From: Tritrichomonas foetus
Taxonomy: Eukaryota > Parabasalia > Tritrichomonadida > Tritrichomonadidae
DNA: 64,000 bases
Assembly: GCA_001839685.1 (NCBI GenBank)
Contig: MLAK01000815.1
Span: forward strand, 1 to 64,000
Direction of reading: 5' to 3'
Shown here: positions 28,030-37,500 of the stretch, piece after piece
Layout: each line of letters opens with the position of its first letter
How positions within the stretch are numbered: position 1 is the first letter of the stretch
Position numbers and translations under genes: made by a program
The notes under the pieces: model-generated
Database searches by the model: none
Told to the model about the DNA's origin: nothing
What the model saw: only the letters and a program-made list of their open reading frames with translations

Positions 28030-28917
28030 TCAAATTAGTTCATAAACTATTTGATTTTTTTGCATAACACCATTCAAATCTGATCTATCTTAACTTTTTC
28101 CTATTCAAATTAATTCTGTAAATATTTAATTATGGCGAATTCACAATAAAATAACTCTGAAAAATTGCGAATCATTTTATTTAATAAAATATATTTTCTG
28201 AAGAAAGAATTAGAACCACATTCAACAATTGTGCGTCCTACAAATTCTCAAAATAATCTTACTTTAAATCTCAGTTTCTTTCAAATTAAAAAATCATCAC
28301 AATTTTGTGAATTTTTTATAATTGAAAAAACAGGAAATCAGATGCTATTTTTTCTCTTGAAATCGATTTTTTATGATTATCAAAACACATATATCGGAAA
28401 ATATGATTTTCTTTCTGAAGAAATGATTTTGAAGTGAAATCCAACGATGTTTTCATGCCTTTATTTTACTTGTCTAATCATCAAAATATATTTTGAGAAG
28501 TTTTCAGATGAGATAGAAATAATTAATAGTCATTTTAAAAATTTTGAGGTGATTCACAAAAATAGCATTTTTACAAATCTACTAATCAAATTTCCACAGA
28601 AATCTTCAGGAGAGATTTGAGGTAATTTCAATCAAATCTGCGGTTAAGTTTTCATTTATTGAGGACTTTGATTTCTGCTTAGGACATCTGCTTCTCTACA
28701 AATCAACTGGAACTTCGAAAGTATTTCAAATGTCTACTGGGTTAAATGTTTCGCTCTTTTCTTCATATCTTCAGTGGAATTGTTTGAGTTTTGTAATAAA
28801 CATCCGAATCATTGTGGTGATTTTGGAAATCACAGATAAGGCCAAATACATGTTCAAAAAGTTGTTCAAATCAATTTGGTGAATCAGATTTTAATTCGGT
28901 ATTTTACCATTTTCTAG

Positions 28918-28952
<35 letters not shown>

Positions 28953-29332
28953 GAAATTAAACTATATTTAACATATTTTTAATGAAAACTCATTGTCATA
29001 CAAGATACATATTTTTTATAGTGTCGAAACATGATTTAAATTCTTTGATAAATTGAATAGTTTTTCTTCTTCTTTTTTGCTGATAGATAGAGAGTAATTG
29101 CCTTTTCATCGAGCCGTATATCTCTTGGAATTAGCCTTATGATCAAGTCATATTTCGACAGACTATTCCAAACTTATCAAATATTGTCTCAGTCGAATCA
29201 GTGAATCACAATATTTCTATAATTACATATATTTGGTAATGTTGGGTTATCTATGCGAAGATTTGAAGGAAGATCTCATATTTCCTATTCATTTCTGGAA
29301 TCTTATTTATATTTAACATAGTGTATGGCTAT
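28030..29332. other. Long intergenic region, no gene
   Basis: No credible coding region in 1.3 kb; a 90-codon ORF at 28165 lacks coding character. A TA dinucleotide run is at 28922-28949. Confidence 0.5.
28922..28949. repeat. (TA)14 microsatellite
   Basis: Uninterrupted TA dinucleotides. Confidence 0.95.
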
Positions 29333-29440
29333 ACATAGGTTTATTGGTTTACATAGGTTTATTGATTTACATAGGTTTATTGGTTTACATAGGTTTATTG
29401 ATTTACATAGGTTTATTGATTTACATAGGTTTATTGATTT
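29333..29440. repeat. 18-bp tandem repeat at the 3' end of the pseudokinase gene
   Basis: Six exact-length units of ACATAGGTTTATTGRTTT differing only at one A/G position. The array ends six bases before the stop codon complement of the minus-strand gene, so it would form most of that gene's 3' UTR or lie just beyond its poly(A) site. Confidence 0.93.
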
Positions 29441-29446
29441 ACACAA

Positions 29447-30460
29447 TTAATCAAACATGACATCCAAATGTGGAAGACGACAATTTTTGGGCAGCCCACT
29501 CATTCGATGCTTAATTGGGCGAGATGTATTTAATAAGCCCTGATTCGCTATCTGTGGGTTGTTTTCATTTCTTCTTTTATCATCTAACATAATCAACGAT
29601 CTCATTGACGTCCTCCTGTTTCTTGCCTTGTTTAGAATTGGTGTTTTGACTTGAACCCTTGGCTTGACTGTTCTTTGAATCCAATAATTCTGCTGAACCT
29701 GTCCCAATGAATACCTATGTGTAGGATGCAACTCTAACATTCCTTTAACTAAAGCAAAACAAGCATGTGGCATGTTTGGTGGTTGCATCAGCATTCCATT
29801 TTCATAAATGCGCTTTAATTCAGTATCATTTATAGCATCCCATGGTTTCAACCCTCGAGATGCAATCATATAAAGCAACGTACCAAGAGCAAAAACCTCA
29901 CAAAGTGATGTACTTTGGCATTGTTCGGAAAGTATTTCTGGGGGTGGAATGATAAAATTCTTCCTTGGAATGGGAAGAGTGAGTGATTGAACCGCAGAAA
30001 AGTTTAAGAGCATAATTTCATATCGATCGTTAATAAGAATATAATCTGTTCTTATTCCACCATATGCAAAACCGTTTCCGTGGAGATACATAATAACATC
30101 AATTAATTGCTGGAAGATGAATTGCAACTTTTCTTCCGATATTCTATGAAGTTCTACAAGTCGTTTATCTATTGTTGTGTTTGAAAAATAATCAGAAACG
30201 ATATAATAATTTAATTCGTCTTCGAATATTTCGATACAGTTGATCATATTTTGGTGATGAAGTGCAACTAGAATACTGTGCTCAGTTTGGATTTGATTGT
30301 TGCATTCTTGTTCGGTAATTCTTTCTTTATTTTCAATTGTAATATTAAAAAGCTTATTAGGCGAGTTCTCAGCGCATGCCGTGTATGTATCACCTAATGT
30401 TCCGTTGGAAATGATCGATTGTGTAACGTAAGTTTGAAGAGGAGATTTAATAATCTTCAT
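29447..30460 (-). CDS. Pseudokinase (protein kinase fold, all catalytic motifs lost)
   Basis: 337 residues with a recognisable bilobal kinase layout: a degenerate Gly loop (SNGTLGDTYTA), LVALHHQNMINCIEIFEDE, a hinge-like YYIVSDYFSN, LQFIFQQLIDVIMYLHGNGF (helix E), PPEIL (APE-like) and CEVFALGTLLYMIASRGLKPW (DVWSLG-like). The catalytic HRD is YGG (133-135), the metal-binding DFG is NFS (N153), and the VAIK Lys position is not Lys. It should not transfer phosphate; a scaffold or allosteric role is likely. Closest in layout to CAMK/NIMA-like kinases, which are expanded in trichomonads. The C-terminal 70 residues are basic and probably disordered. Confidence 0.83.
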   Translation of the reverse strand: MKIIKSPLQTYVTQSIISNGTLGDTYTACAENSPNKLFNITIENKERITEQECNNQIQTEHSILVALHHQNMINCIEIFEDELNYYIVSDYFSNTTIDKRLVELHRISEEKLQFIFQQLIDVIMYLHGNGFAYGGIRTDYILINDRYEIMLLNFSAVQSLTLPIPRKNFIIPPPEILSEQCQSTSLCEVFALGTLLYMIASRGLKPWDAINDTELKRIYENGMLMQPPNMPHACFALVKGMLELHPTHRYSLGQVQQNYWIQRTVKPRVQVKTPILNKARNRRTSMRSLIMLDDKRRNENNPQIANQGLLNTSRPIKHRMSGLPKNCRLPHLDVMFD

Positions 30461-30771
30461 CGGAGTATTTGAAGCGATTTATTGGACGTTAAGCTATTCA
30501 AAAAGATTTATGTTAACGTACAGTAATCTCAATTTTTCAATGAACATTGAATTGTGTCAAACAATATCGCAAAGTTAAGTTTTGATGTCTTTATCATCGA
30601 AACACTTAGACTGAGTCTTCTTATAATATTTCTATTCCATGATATATTATATAATTTCTATGTCATCTAATGGGAACCAAATATTGATATTTTTATTAAA
30701 TTTAGAAATTATAAAAAACAATAAAAATATAGAAAATGTATTTATTTAGAAGGAGAAAAAAATAAAGAAAA
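30461..30771. other. Intergenic between two minus-strand genes
   Basis: AT-rich. A TCAAATAC site about 18 nt upstream of the pseudokinase ATG is a weak initiator candidate. Nothing else. Confidence 0.4.
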
Positions 30772-33027
30772 TTATGCCTTGTACGTAACAATAATTTCTC
30801 CAGCTTGGTTCTTTTCTCTTCCGAGATATTTCTCATTTTCAAGCTTACCAAGTTCTCTTCTGATCATCGAGATATCAGCTTGGAAGTACTCAGCGAGTGC
30901 CTGGATGATATACATTTCGAGTTGGCCTTGTTCAAGTGTGATTCTCTGCTTGAGGGTTCTAACTGCTGCTGCTTGGATAGCTGTGGCTTTATCTGCTTCA
31001 ATTCTCATGTTGTTGGTATTTCTGCTGATCTTCACTTCTGAGAAGATTGGCTGAATGATGACACGTGCGCTTGGATAGCTGAAGGTTGGGTTAAGTTGGA
31101 ATTCATCAGTTTCGACAAGTTTCTTATCCTTAGAATTACGTTGTAAGACTCTGTTTGAAGACTGATTGAGTCTGAGAAGAACTTTTCCAGCAATGTTCTT
31201 GTTTCCGTTAAGAAGTGCAATAATTTCTTTGAATGTCATTGGACGCTCAGCGACTGCGGACAAGACGAAGCCACATGGAATATCTGTAACAATTGTATAT
31301 GAACGTGATGGGTGCTTTGGTCCCTTTGGAATCTGTAATTTGAATTCGAGAGTTGATGAAGAAGCGAGTAAAACAAGTTTGTTGAGAGGGTGACTTTGGA
31401 TATAGAATGCAATGAATGCTTTGTTGATGACGCTGGCAGCTGGTGGAATATTCTTTTCTTCGTCCTTTGGAAGTGGGAAGCCGTTTGTCTGGAAGATGAG
31501 AGGTGAAATAGCAACTTTGTTCTTAGCGAGTTCAACATCAACTGACATAGTCTGCTTGAATTGTTCTTCGAGTTGAAGTGAATCGTTTAATTGCTTGACA
31601 AAGTTATCATAACGTGAAAGAAATTCGGTTGAGTGCTTTCTGATGGCGCTGACAATTGGATATTCAAGATCTGGAAGTTTCTTTTGCATTTTGATGAGAC
31701 GACGTACAAAGAATGATTCGTATGAAATATCGAAGGCACGACGATCGGTAAGGTAAGTGTAGAATTGTGAAATAACATCTGGAACGTTTTCCATTGTGAC
31801 GTTCTTGAATTCAGTTTTAATGAGAGAATCGATGTATATACAGAAGTTTTCAACGATTTCGAAACGTGGATTGTTCCATGCTGTTTTGATAGCATCACGA
31901 AGGCATTTATCGGAGCCTTTGATCTTCTTTGGATCGAAAATCTTTGTGTATGGATGTGAGAGTTTTCTGGTAAGGTCAATTAACTGACCAACGGCTTGTG
32001 AAACATCTAGTTTCTTTTGTGCATCTTTTGATTCACTTGGAGCGGCTGGCGCGCCAGGCTTCTTTGGTTCTTCCTTCTTTTGTTCTGGGAAGTTTGATTG
32101 CAATTTGAGCATTTCATTTTTGATGAAATTAGCGCACGCTGAGAAAACAGGAGTCAGTTCACATTCATATGTGGTATATGTATCAACAAGCCATTTCATT
32201 GGAAGTTGATCAGCATTAGTAAGAGCAATAGAAATTGGTGGCTCTTCTCCTTTCAAAAACTCTTCTTCTCTTTGAACAAGTAAGTATTGGTTGCAGATGG
32301 TCAAAACTTCACGAGTTTCTTTTGGCTTCATAATTTCGTTCATGATATGCTCTTCATGAGCAAACTGTTTTGACGCAAGTGAAAGATAAATCGGGAATGA
32401 ATTTCCGAAATATTTGGCCTTGAAGAAATCATCGTAAAATGACATGGTTTCTTCACATAAGCTATCAAAGAATGTAGAGAAGACTGCTGGCGCATCTCCA
32501 TCGGCGGCGAACGAATAATACATTTCGACCAAATTTCGAATCTTGCCAAGATCGACATCACCGCCAGCTCGTGCAGCCGTAATGTCCTTGATAATACTTG
32601 GAGTGGTGGCGTCTTGAACGAGATTCTTATCGGATAATAATTTTTGGATGAAAAGGCGACGAATAGCTTTTAAGGTCTTGTCCTTCTGTTGTGGAAATTG
32701 GCGGTCGTAGAGCATGTAAAACTTGGGGAAAATTGAGCAGTAATTCTTGAAGTCGTCGTAAATATTGGAAAATTTGACAATTAATGGATTGCCTGCAACA
32801 TCAGCAAGTTCGTCGTGCCATTCTGTAAAGTGCTTATCAAGTAAATTGAGGAGCCCATTGAAGATTAAATCGTGTTTGTTTTCGCCAACTAAAATTCCGC
32901 AAGCTTTATGGAGTGTTGATAAGCATAATCCAGACTGTTTATGGGAAAGAGTGTCGACAATGCCATCGGAAAGGGTTTTCCATGGGTCTTGGATGGCTCC
33001 TTGCTTCTTGATTCTTGGACGTGGCAT
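30772..33027 (-). CDS. Cullin
   Basis: 751 residues, normal for a cullin. The N-terminal about 400 residues are cullin repeats (start TLSDGIVDTLSHKQSGLCLSTLHKAC, then FKAKYFGNSFPIYLSLASKQF). The cullin homology region follows, and the winged-helix end ITLEQGQLEMYIIQALAEYF...LGKLENEKYLGREK closes the protein. The NEDD8 acceptor fits the family pattern VRxxKxR: AVRTLKQR, with K693. It would scaffold a RING E3 ubiquitin ligase; the substrate-adaptor class (CUL1/3/4-like) cannot be told from motifs. An Ala/Pro/Lys insert (KKPGAPAAPSESKDAQKK) sits around residues 325-345 in the repeat region. The gene is relatively GC-rich, and an initiator-like site lies 13 nt upstream. The many short ORFs inside are shadows. 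Confidence 0.92.
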   Translation of the reverse strand: MPRPRIKKQGAIQDPWKTLSDGIVDTLSHKQSGLCLSTLHKACGILVGENKHDLIFNGLLNLLDKHFTEWHDELADVAGNPLIVKFSNIYDDFKNYCSIFPKFYMLYDRQFPQQKDKTLKAIRRLFIQKLLSDKNLVQDATTPSIIKDITAARAGGDVDLGKIRNLVEMYYSFAADGDAPAVFSTFFDSLCEETMSFYDDFFKAKYFGNSFPIYLSLASKQFAHEEHIMNEIMKPKETREVLTICNQYLLVQREEEFLKGEEPPISIALTNADQLPMKWLVDTYTTYECELTPVFSACANFIKNEMLKLQSNFPEQKKEEPKKPGAPAAPSESKDAQKKLDVSQAVGQLIDLTRKLSHPYTKIFDPKKIKGSDKCLRDAIKTAWNNPRFEIVENFCIYIDSLIKTEFKNVTMENVPDVISQFYTYLTDRRAFDISYESFFVRRLIKMQKKLPDLEYPIVSAIRKHSTEFLSRYDNFVKQLNDSLQLEEQFKQTMSVDVELAKNKVAISPLIFQTNGFPLPKDEEKNIPPAASVINKAFIAFYIQSHPLNKLVLLASSSTLEFKLQIPKGPKHPSRSYTIVTDIPCGFVLSAVAERPMTFKEIIALLNGNKNIAGKVLLRLNQSSNRVLQRNSKDKKLVETDEFQLNPTFSYPSARVIIQPIFSEVKISRNTNNMRIEADKATAIQAAAVRTLKQRITLEQGQLEMYIIQALAEYFQADISMIRRELGKLENEKYLGREKNQAGEIIVTYKA

Positions 33028-33034
33028 AAATCAC

Positions 33035-33042
33035 AATAATGA
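33035..33042 (-). promoter_or_regulatory. Initiator-like TCATTATT
   Basis: Good TCAYWWY match giving a 13-nt 5' UTR for the cullin gene. Confidence 0.55.
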
Positions 33043-34040
33043 AGGAAGTAGACAATTTTTGAGAAAGTATGTTTCCTTTTGTCAGAATTTAATTTTTAAA
33101 CAAACCTTTTCAAAACATTTTATAAATTAGTCTAATACTGAATCGTATCATACTATAATTTGATGATCTCTTGAGATCGGTGATTTTTCAATTAGAGAAT
33201 TCCTTGAATGTGACTCACATTGTGAGAAAAATTATTGGAGATGCGATTCTCATGTGAATTTCACAATTGACTTTTATATACATTCTTTCATTCGTTTTTC
33301 GGAATTTTCCAAGCTTGGAGAAAACTTACACAGTCTATAAGTTAAATAGTAAATGCTATTTGCTTTCACATCATTGATTTGAAACATTCAACAAACAAAT
33401 AAGAATCAGTTGATGTATTTTTCCAACATTTTATATATAACTGCAAACTGTAAGAGTAATTTTTTCATATAACTTTATCTCAGCGATATGTCAATTGCCA
33501 ATTCACTTGCAGATTCCCAAAACTTAATGAAAGATCGAGATTTGGAAATGAATCATTTCAAATGATTATCCGACAAAAATCTTAAGAATATCTTGACATT
33601 CAACATTGAATATTGAACCTTCACCTGAGAAGAAAGAGAAACTCTAAAATCACGAATTCTAATTTTATTGGTATGATCGATTATAATAAAATTTGTAAGA
33701 CCATTGGTAATCAATGTTAATATCACACAGCAAAAAAGTTTTTAACAAATTTTAGTGTTTTCATACTTTTCTCGAAATTTTCTCCACTCAATTTTGATTT
33801 AATTGTAATCTTCGAATCTTCAAATTTTCGAAAAATCAAAATTCATTATTTTAGTGAGTGTCACTTCGCTTTTCTAAGCAATTGAATTTGATTATACCAT
33901 GAAATATGGTTCATGTATATATATAAATAAATCCAAAAAAGAAAAAAACTAATGTTTATTTATCAAAATATTCTTAATATGTACTGAAGTCATTTACTGT
34001 AAGCACATAAAAATAATTCATCGATAGTTTCAACCTTAAA
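33043..34040. other. Long intergenic region, no gene
   Basis: About 1 kb of AT-rich sequence with stops in all frames. No repeat or RNA signature recognised. Confidence 0.45.
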
Positions 34041-35075
34041 TCAGATAAATAATAGTAATTTCATTTGTTCAGTGAATAAAAGTATCTTCCAATTAAAATG
34101 GCAACTAGTAACATGAAATATGCAAAAAATAATAATATTTTTTTTTTGGTATTCTTGCTTTAACTTTCCTCTTGAATAAATCAAGATTTCATTTGTATTC
34201 CATTCTTTATTATGTAAGACAGATTCAATTGGAAAAACATTATCGGCTAATTTTATTTGTCTTATATGAGCAGTACATAATTCCATAATATAAGAAATAT
34301 ATTTTTTCTGATTTACAATAATATTATCCCAAATTAATAAAATATCATCATAAGAATGGTCATCAGCAAAAGAAATCAATTCCCATTTTAATGCATAGTG
34401 AATTGACGTGCAATTCATTTCTAAAAGACGATAGTAAATTTCTGGTCGAGCTAAAGCGATTTTTTGATCGAGTGTATGAAAATGATCATTCATTAATTTT
34501 TTATTTGTATAGAATTTATTTACATCAACAATTTTTAAAAGTCCTCCTGTTAAATAAAAAGACATAGCTTCTGCAAAAAATGAATCTGTTTTTAATTCAT
34601 CTGCTGCTTGTAACCCAAGAAGGAATGTTGCAAATGCATATCTATCAAAGCCTTGAAGATAAGTATAAAAAGGATCACAAAGTGAAAGGATTGAAAGAAT
34701 TCTTTGAATTGATGTTTTTCTTTCTTCTAGATTAGAATTAACAAAGCCACATTCGTTAGAGAGCTGTTTGAACCAATGGATTGTCCTTTCTGTATCAATT
34801 GTTATAATTTCAGCATCAGTTTGAGATAAAGAAGATGTCGGATGATCAAAATCAGATAACTTTGTTTCCGCTAATTTTTTATATTTCTGAACTAGCTGTG
34901 AAACACTATTTGGTATATCACGAACTTTGACAATTCGTAAAGAAACTAGCCATGCAATAATTCTATATAAGGGATTTTTTTTATTATCAAGTGACTCCAA
35001 AAATTTCTTGACATCATAAGGTTTTCTAAATGGCACATTTGCACATTCAATCAACTTTGTAAGGTCACTTTCCAT
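34041..35075 (-). CDS. TBC1D20/Gyp8-like RabGAP; C-terminus probably frameshifted
   Basis: 344 residues as read. TBC motifs: IITIDTERTIHWF (arginine finger R97), DPFYTYLQGFDRYAFATFLL (glutamine finger Q141), and CTSIHYALKWELISF...DDILLIWDNII, the TBC1D20-type end. Both fingers are present. TBC1D20 and yeast Gyp8 act on Rab1-type GTPases and are held in the ER by a C-terminal transmembrane helix. Here the frame crosses a run of ten A (complement of 34138-34147) and becomes unconvincing. The adjacent frame, reached by a one-base change in that run, gives LLFFAYFMLLVAILIG then RYFYSLNK and stops at 34061, a textbook tail anchor. A sequencing indel or a real mutation are both possible. Confidence 0.8.
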   Translation of the reverse strand: MESDLTKLIECANVPFRKPYDVKKFLESLDNKKNPLYRIIAWLVSLRIVKVRDIPNSVSQLVQKYKKLAETKLSDFDHPTSSLSQTDAEIITIDTERTIHWFKQLSNECGFVNSNLEERKTSIQRILSILSLCDPFYTYLQGFDRYAFATFLLGLQAADELKTDSFFAEAMSFYLTGGLLKIVDVNKFYTNKKLMNDHFHTLDQKIALARPEIYYRLLEMNCTSIHYALKWELISFADDHSYDDILLIWDNIIVNQKKYISYIMELCTAHIRQIKLADNVFPIESVLHNKEWNTNEILIYSRGKLKQEYQKKNIIIFCIFHVTSCHFNWKILLFTEQMKLLLFI

Positions 35076-35207
35076 TGTCTATTATTAAAAAAAGGTATTT
35101 TAAAAATTGGATGACATACATTGACCATTTATATTCACAAAAAAATGAACGATTAAAAATAGGCCAAATTATTTGACGATAAAGGTTAACAAGTTTACTT
35201 TGTAAAA

Positions 35208-35885
35208 ATGAGTATTGACAGCAAAACAATCAGAGATTTACTATCCGGAAAACTCGAACAGGAACTCGAAAACATTCTCAACCAGCCAGCTCCCCCTTAC
35301 AATGAAGCAATGTATTGGAATGAACGATATGTCAGACATCCTGAACCATTCGAATGGTTCCAACCTTGGACTGCTTTCAAGGGCGCAGTTCTTCCGCTCA
35401 TTCCCGGCCGAAAAAAAGCGATTGATATTGGCTGTGGAAATTCGCCGATGACATCAGATTTACTGAAGGACGGTTTTGAAAAAGTTGTAGGGTTTGACAT
35501 ATCCTCAGTCGTAATTGAAAGCAACCGAAAAAAATTCAGCGACGAAAAACGGCTTGAATGGGTTATTGGAAACGTATTAAATCTTTCGACTTTTGAGGCA
35601 GAATCGTTCGATGCGGTTTTTGACAAAGGAACTTTCGATTGTTTGGCCACAACGGGTTTAAGCAATCTTCAGGTTTCCCAATTTTTCACCAATATTTTCC
35701 GCATTCTCAAGCCAGGAGGTGTTTTTGTGGAAATTTCATTCGGGACACCCAAAACAAGACAGATGTTTGTGAATAATTCAATTGAAGGGTGGAAAAATGT
35801 GTTGAATCAGGAAATTGAAAAGAAAAATGATCGAGGAAACTATCACTACGTTTACTGCCTTCAAAAAGATGCTGAAGAAGAATAA
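35208..35885 (+). CDS. Class I SAM methyltransferase, METTL13/EEF1AKMT4-like
   Basis: 225 residues. After a helical start comes the family signature MYWNERY..HPEPFEWFQPW, then motif I AIDIGCGNSPMTSDLL, the acidic motif VVGFDISSVVI, EWVIGNVLNL, FDAVFDKGTFDCL (family: EKGTLDAL) and the motif III-like ILKPGGVFVEISFG. This pattern is specific to the EEF1AKMT4/METTL13 branch, which methylates lysines of translation factor eEF1A. Substrate here is inferred from the branch only. Complete; acidic C-terminus. A 21-bp piece of its 3' coding end (35833-35853) is repeated downstream at 35957-35977. Confidence 0.87.
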   Translation: MSIDSKTIRDLLSGKLEQELENILNQPAPPYNEAMYWNERYVRHPEPFEWFQPWTAFKGAVLPLIPGRKKAIDIGCGNSPMTSDLLKDGFEKVVGFDISSVVIESNRKKFSDEKRLEWVIGNVLNLSTFEAESFDAVFDKGTFDCLATTGLSNLQVSQFFTNIFRILKPGGVFVEISFGTPKTRQMFVNNSIEGWKNVLNQEIEKKNDRGNYHYVYCLQKDAEEE

Positions 35886-35956
35886 GTTTACATTATAATA
35901 TATATATTATGTTTATATGTCTTTGTTAATAAATATTTAAATAAACAAAACTTTTA

Positions 35957-35977
35957 GAGGAAACTATCACTACGTTT
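35957..35977. repeat. 21-bp direct duplication of coding sequence
   Basis: Exact copy of 35833-35853 from the methyltransferase gene, 124 bp downstream. It sits just before the 22-bp minisatellite. Confidence 0.9.
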
Positions 35978-35990
35978 TTGTTTGTCCTCT

Positions 35991-36155
35991 AAGGTCAATT
36001 TTTAGAAATAAGAAGGTCAATTTTTAGTAGTATGGAGGTGAATTTTTAGAAATATGAAGGTCAATTTTTAGAAGTGAGAATGTCAATTTTTAGTAGTATG
36101 AAGGTGAATTATGATAATATGAAGGTCAATTTTATGAATATAAAGGTCAATTTGA
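35991..36155. repeat. 22-bp minisatellite filling the upstream region of the next gene
   Basis: About seven to eight units of roughly 22 bp (AAGGTCAATTTTTAGAAATATG and variants), each with GGTCAATTTTTAG or a near form. The array ends about a dozen bases before the ATG at 36169, so it occupies the place of the promoter. Confidence 0.9.
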
Positions 36156-36168
36156 ACTAATTTTGGAA

Positions 36169-37500
36169 ATGAATGTAGAGCAGAATCCTGATTCGGACAC
36201 TCTACAATTTAACCCAAGAAATTGTGTGAAGGTTATCTCTACATCAACAACCTTTTATCCACTTGACGGTCGAAACGAAGAAGGGCTCACAATTATTAAT
36301 TCCATGGCGTTTTTAAATCAAAATTTCGGCGAAACAGTGACTTCGTTTTCGGCAAATGATCAAACTATTGTTTTGCAAATGTGGAATGGCTTACTTTTCT
36401 ATATCGCGGCCAAAAATACTACGTCTGAACAATTGCTACGTTTCATGCTCCAAATATGCCGCGATATTGCCATTTTCCTATTTGGTGCACATTTTGAGAA
36501 TCACATGGCCAAAAACATTGTCCAGTCTTTACGTGAAACTTATGCGAAATACATCGAAAAATTTTTCGAGCTTTGTAATCAAGATTATAAATATATGTTA
36601 ATGGTTCCTGAAATGGCACCTGAATGCAGTGATCTTTCTAAGCATATAAAGGATCACAACCCTTTTACACAAGGCGCAATTGACTCATCTTTTGTGGAAT
36701 GCGTTTTATTCAGGAACCATAAAATTGTTGGGAGATATAATTACAAGCAAAGCTCAAATAAAAAGCTCCAACCTAAAGATATCTTTCAAGTTTCTTTAAG
36801 TGAAAGAATTGAATTCTCTAATTCAACATTTTCAGAAGACATCACTACAATAACTGATTCACAAACACCAAACATTATTTATAAAGGTGGAAACTTGACT
36901 TTTGATGGAATTCCACAAACATGCTTTCTTGCAAGTGTTCAACTAGGTACAAACTCACCATTTGTGGCAGTTTTTATTTTCAAAAATGACAAACCAACCC
37001 CTGAAATTTCCGAGCAATTAAATCATATTATCAAAAAATTAATTCTTTTAATAAATGAATTTGGTAAAACAAAAAAAGTTGTCAAAGCTTATCAAATTAC
37101 TGGACTTTTACATTATTTAATGATTAATCGATCAACTGGTGAATATTATGAATCCCTAAAACCATCAACAAACGATCCAATAATTACAAAATTACAGCGA
37201 AAAATGGCATCAGTCGCAATGGCAGCTTTGCAAACTGGAAATTTCACATTAATTCGAAATCACATGCTTTTTCAATATACTTATGAAATGAAATTCCGGA
37301 AAAAAGGAACGCTCCTTACACCCAATGAAAAATTAAAAAATCAAGATAGCGAAGTTTCTTACAAAAGAATTGTTGAGGAACAATTTCACAACGATTCAAG
37401 CATTCAATGTTACGAACTGATGACTGTTTATTTAGGTGTAATGAATACAAAAGACGTAGCAAAAGCGAATCAACATCTCTTTGATACTCTATTATCATAA
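36169..37500 (+). CDS. Possible tri-longin protein (HPS1/Mon1/Ccz1-like)
   Basis: 443 residues from the ATG at 36169; the frame opens at a TTG two codons earlier. The N-terminal part shows FLNQNFGETVTSFS, a strand-helix segment VLQMWNGLLFYIAAKNTTSEQLLRFMLQICRDIAIFLFG and a following long helix, which resembles the first longin domain of HPS1/Mon1-type proteins. These form heterodimeric Rab exchange factors (Mon1-Ccz1, BLOC-3). Two further alpha/beta segments follow. The assignment rests on this pattern alone and could be wrong. Its upstream region is a minisatellite. Confidence 0.45.
   Translation: MNVEQNPDSDTLQFNPRNCVKVISTSTTFYPLDGRNEEGLTIINSMAFLNQNFGETVTSFSANDQTIVLQMWNGLLFYIAAKNTTSEQLLRFMLQICRDIAIFLFGAHFENHMAKNIVQSLRETYAKYIEKFFELCNQDYKYMLMVPEMAPECSDLSKHIKDHNPFTQGAIDSSFVECVLFRNHKIVGRYNYKQSSNKKLQPKDIFQVSLSERIEFSNSTFSEDITTITDSQTPNIIYKGGNLTFDGIPQTCFLASVQLGTNSPFVAVFIFKNDKPTPEISEQLNHIIKKLILLINEFGKTKKVVKAYQITGLLHYLMINRSTGEYYESLKPSTNDPIITKLQRKMASVAMAALQTGNFTLIRNHMLFQYTYEMKFRKKGTLLTPNEKLKNQDSEVSYKRIVEEQFHNDSSIQCYELMTVYLGVMNTKDVAKANQHLFDTLLS

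Noticed and set aside
28165..28437. 90-codon plus-strand ORF
   Set aside because: The start codon is TTG, composition is typical of random AT-rich translation, and there is no initiator.
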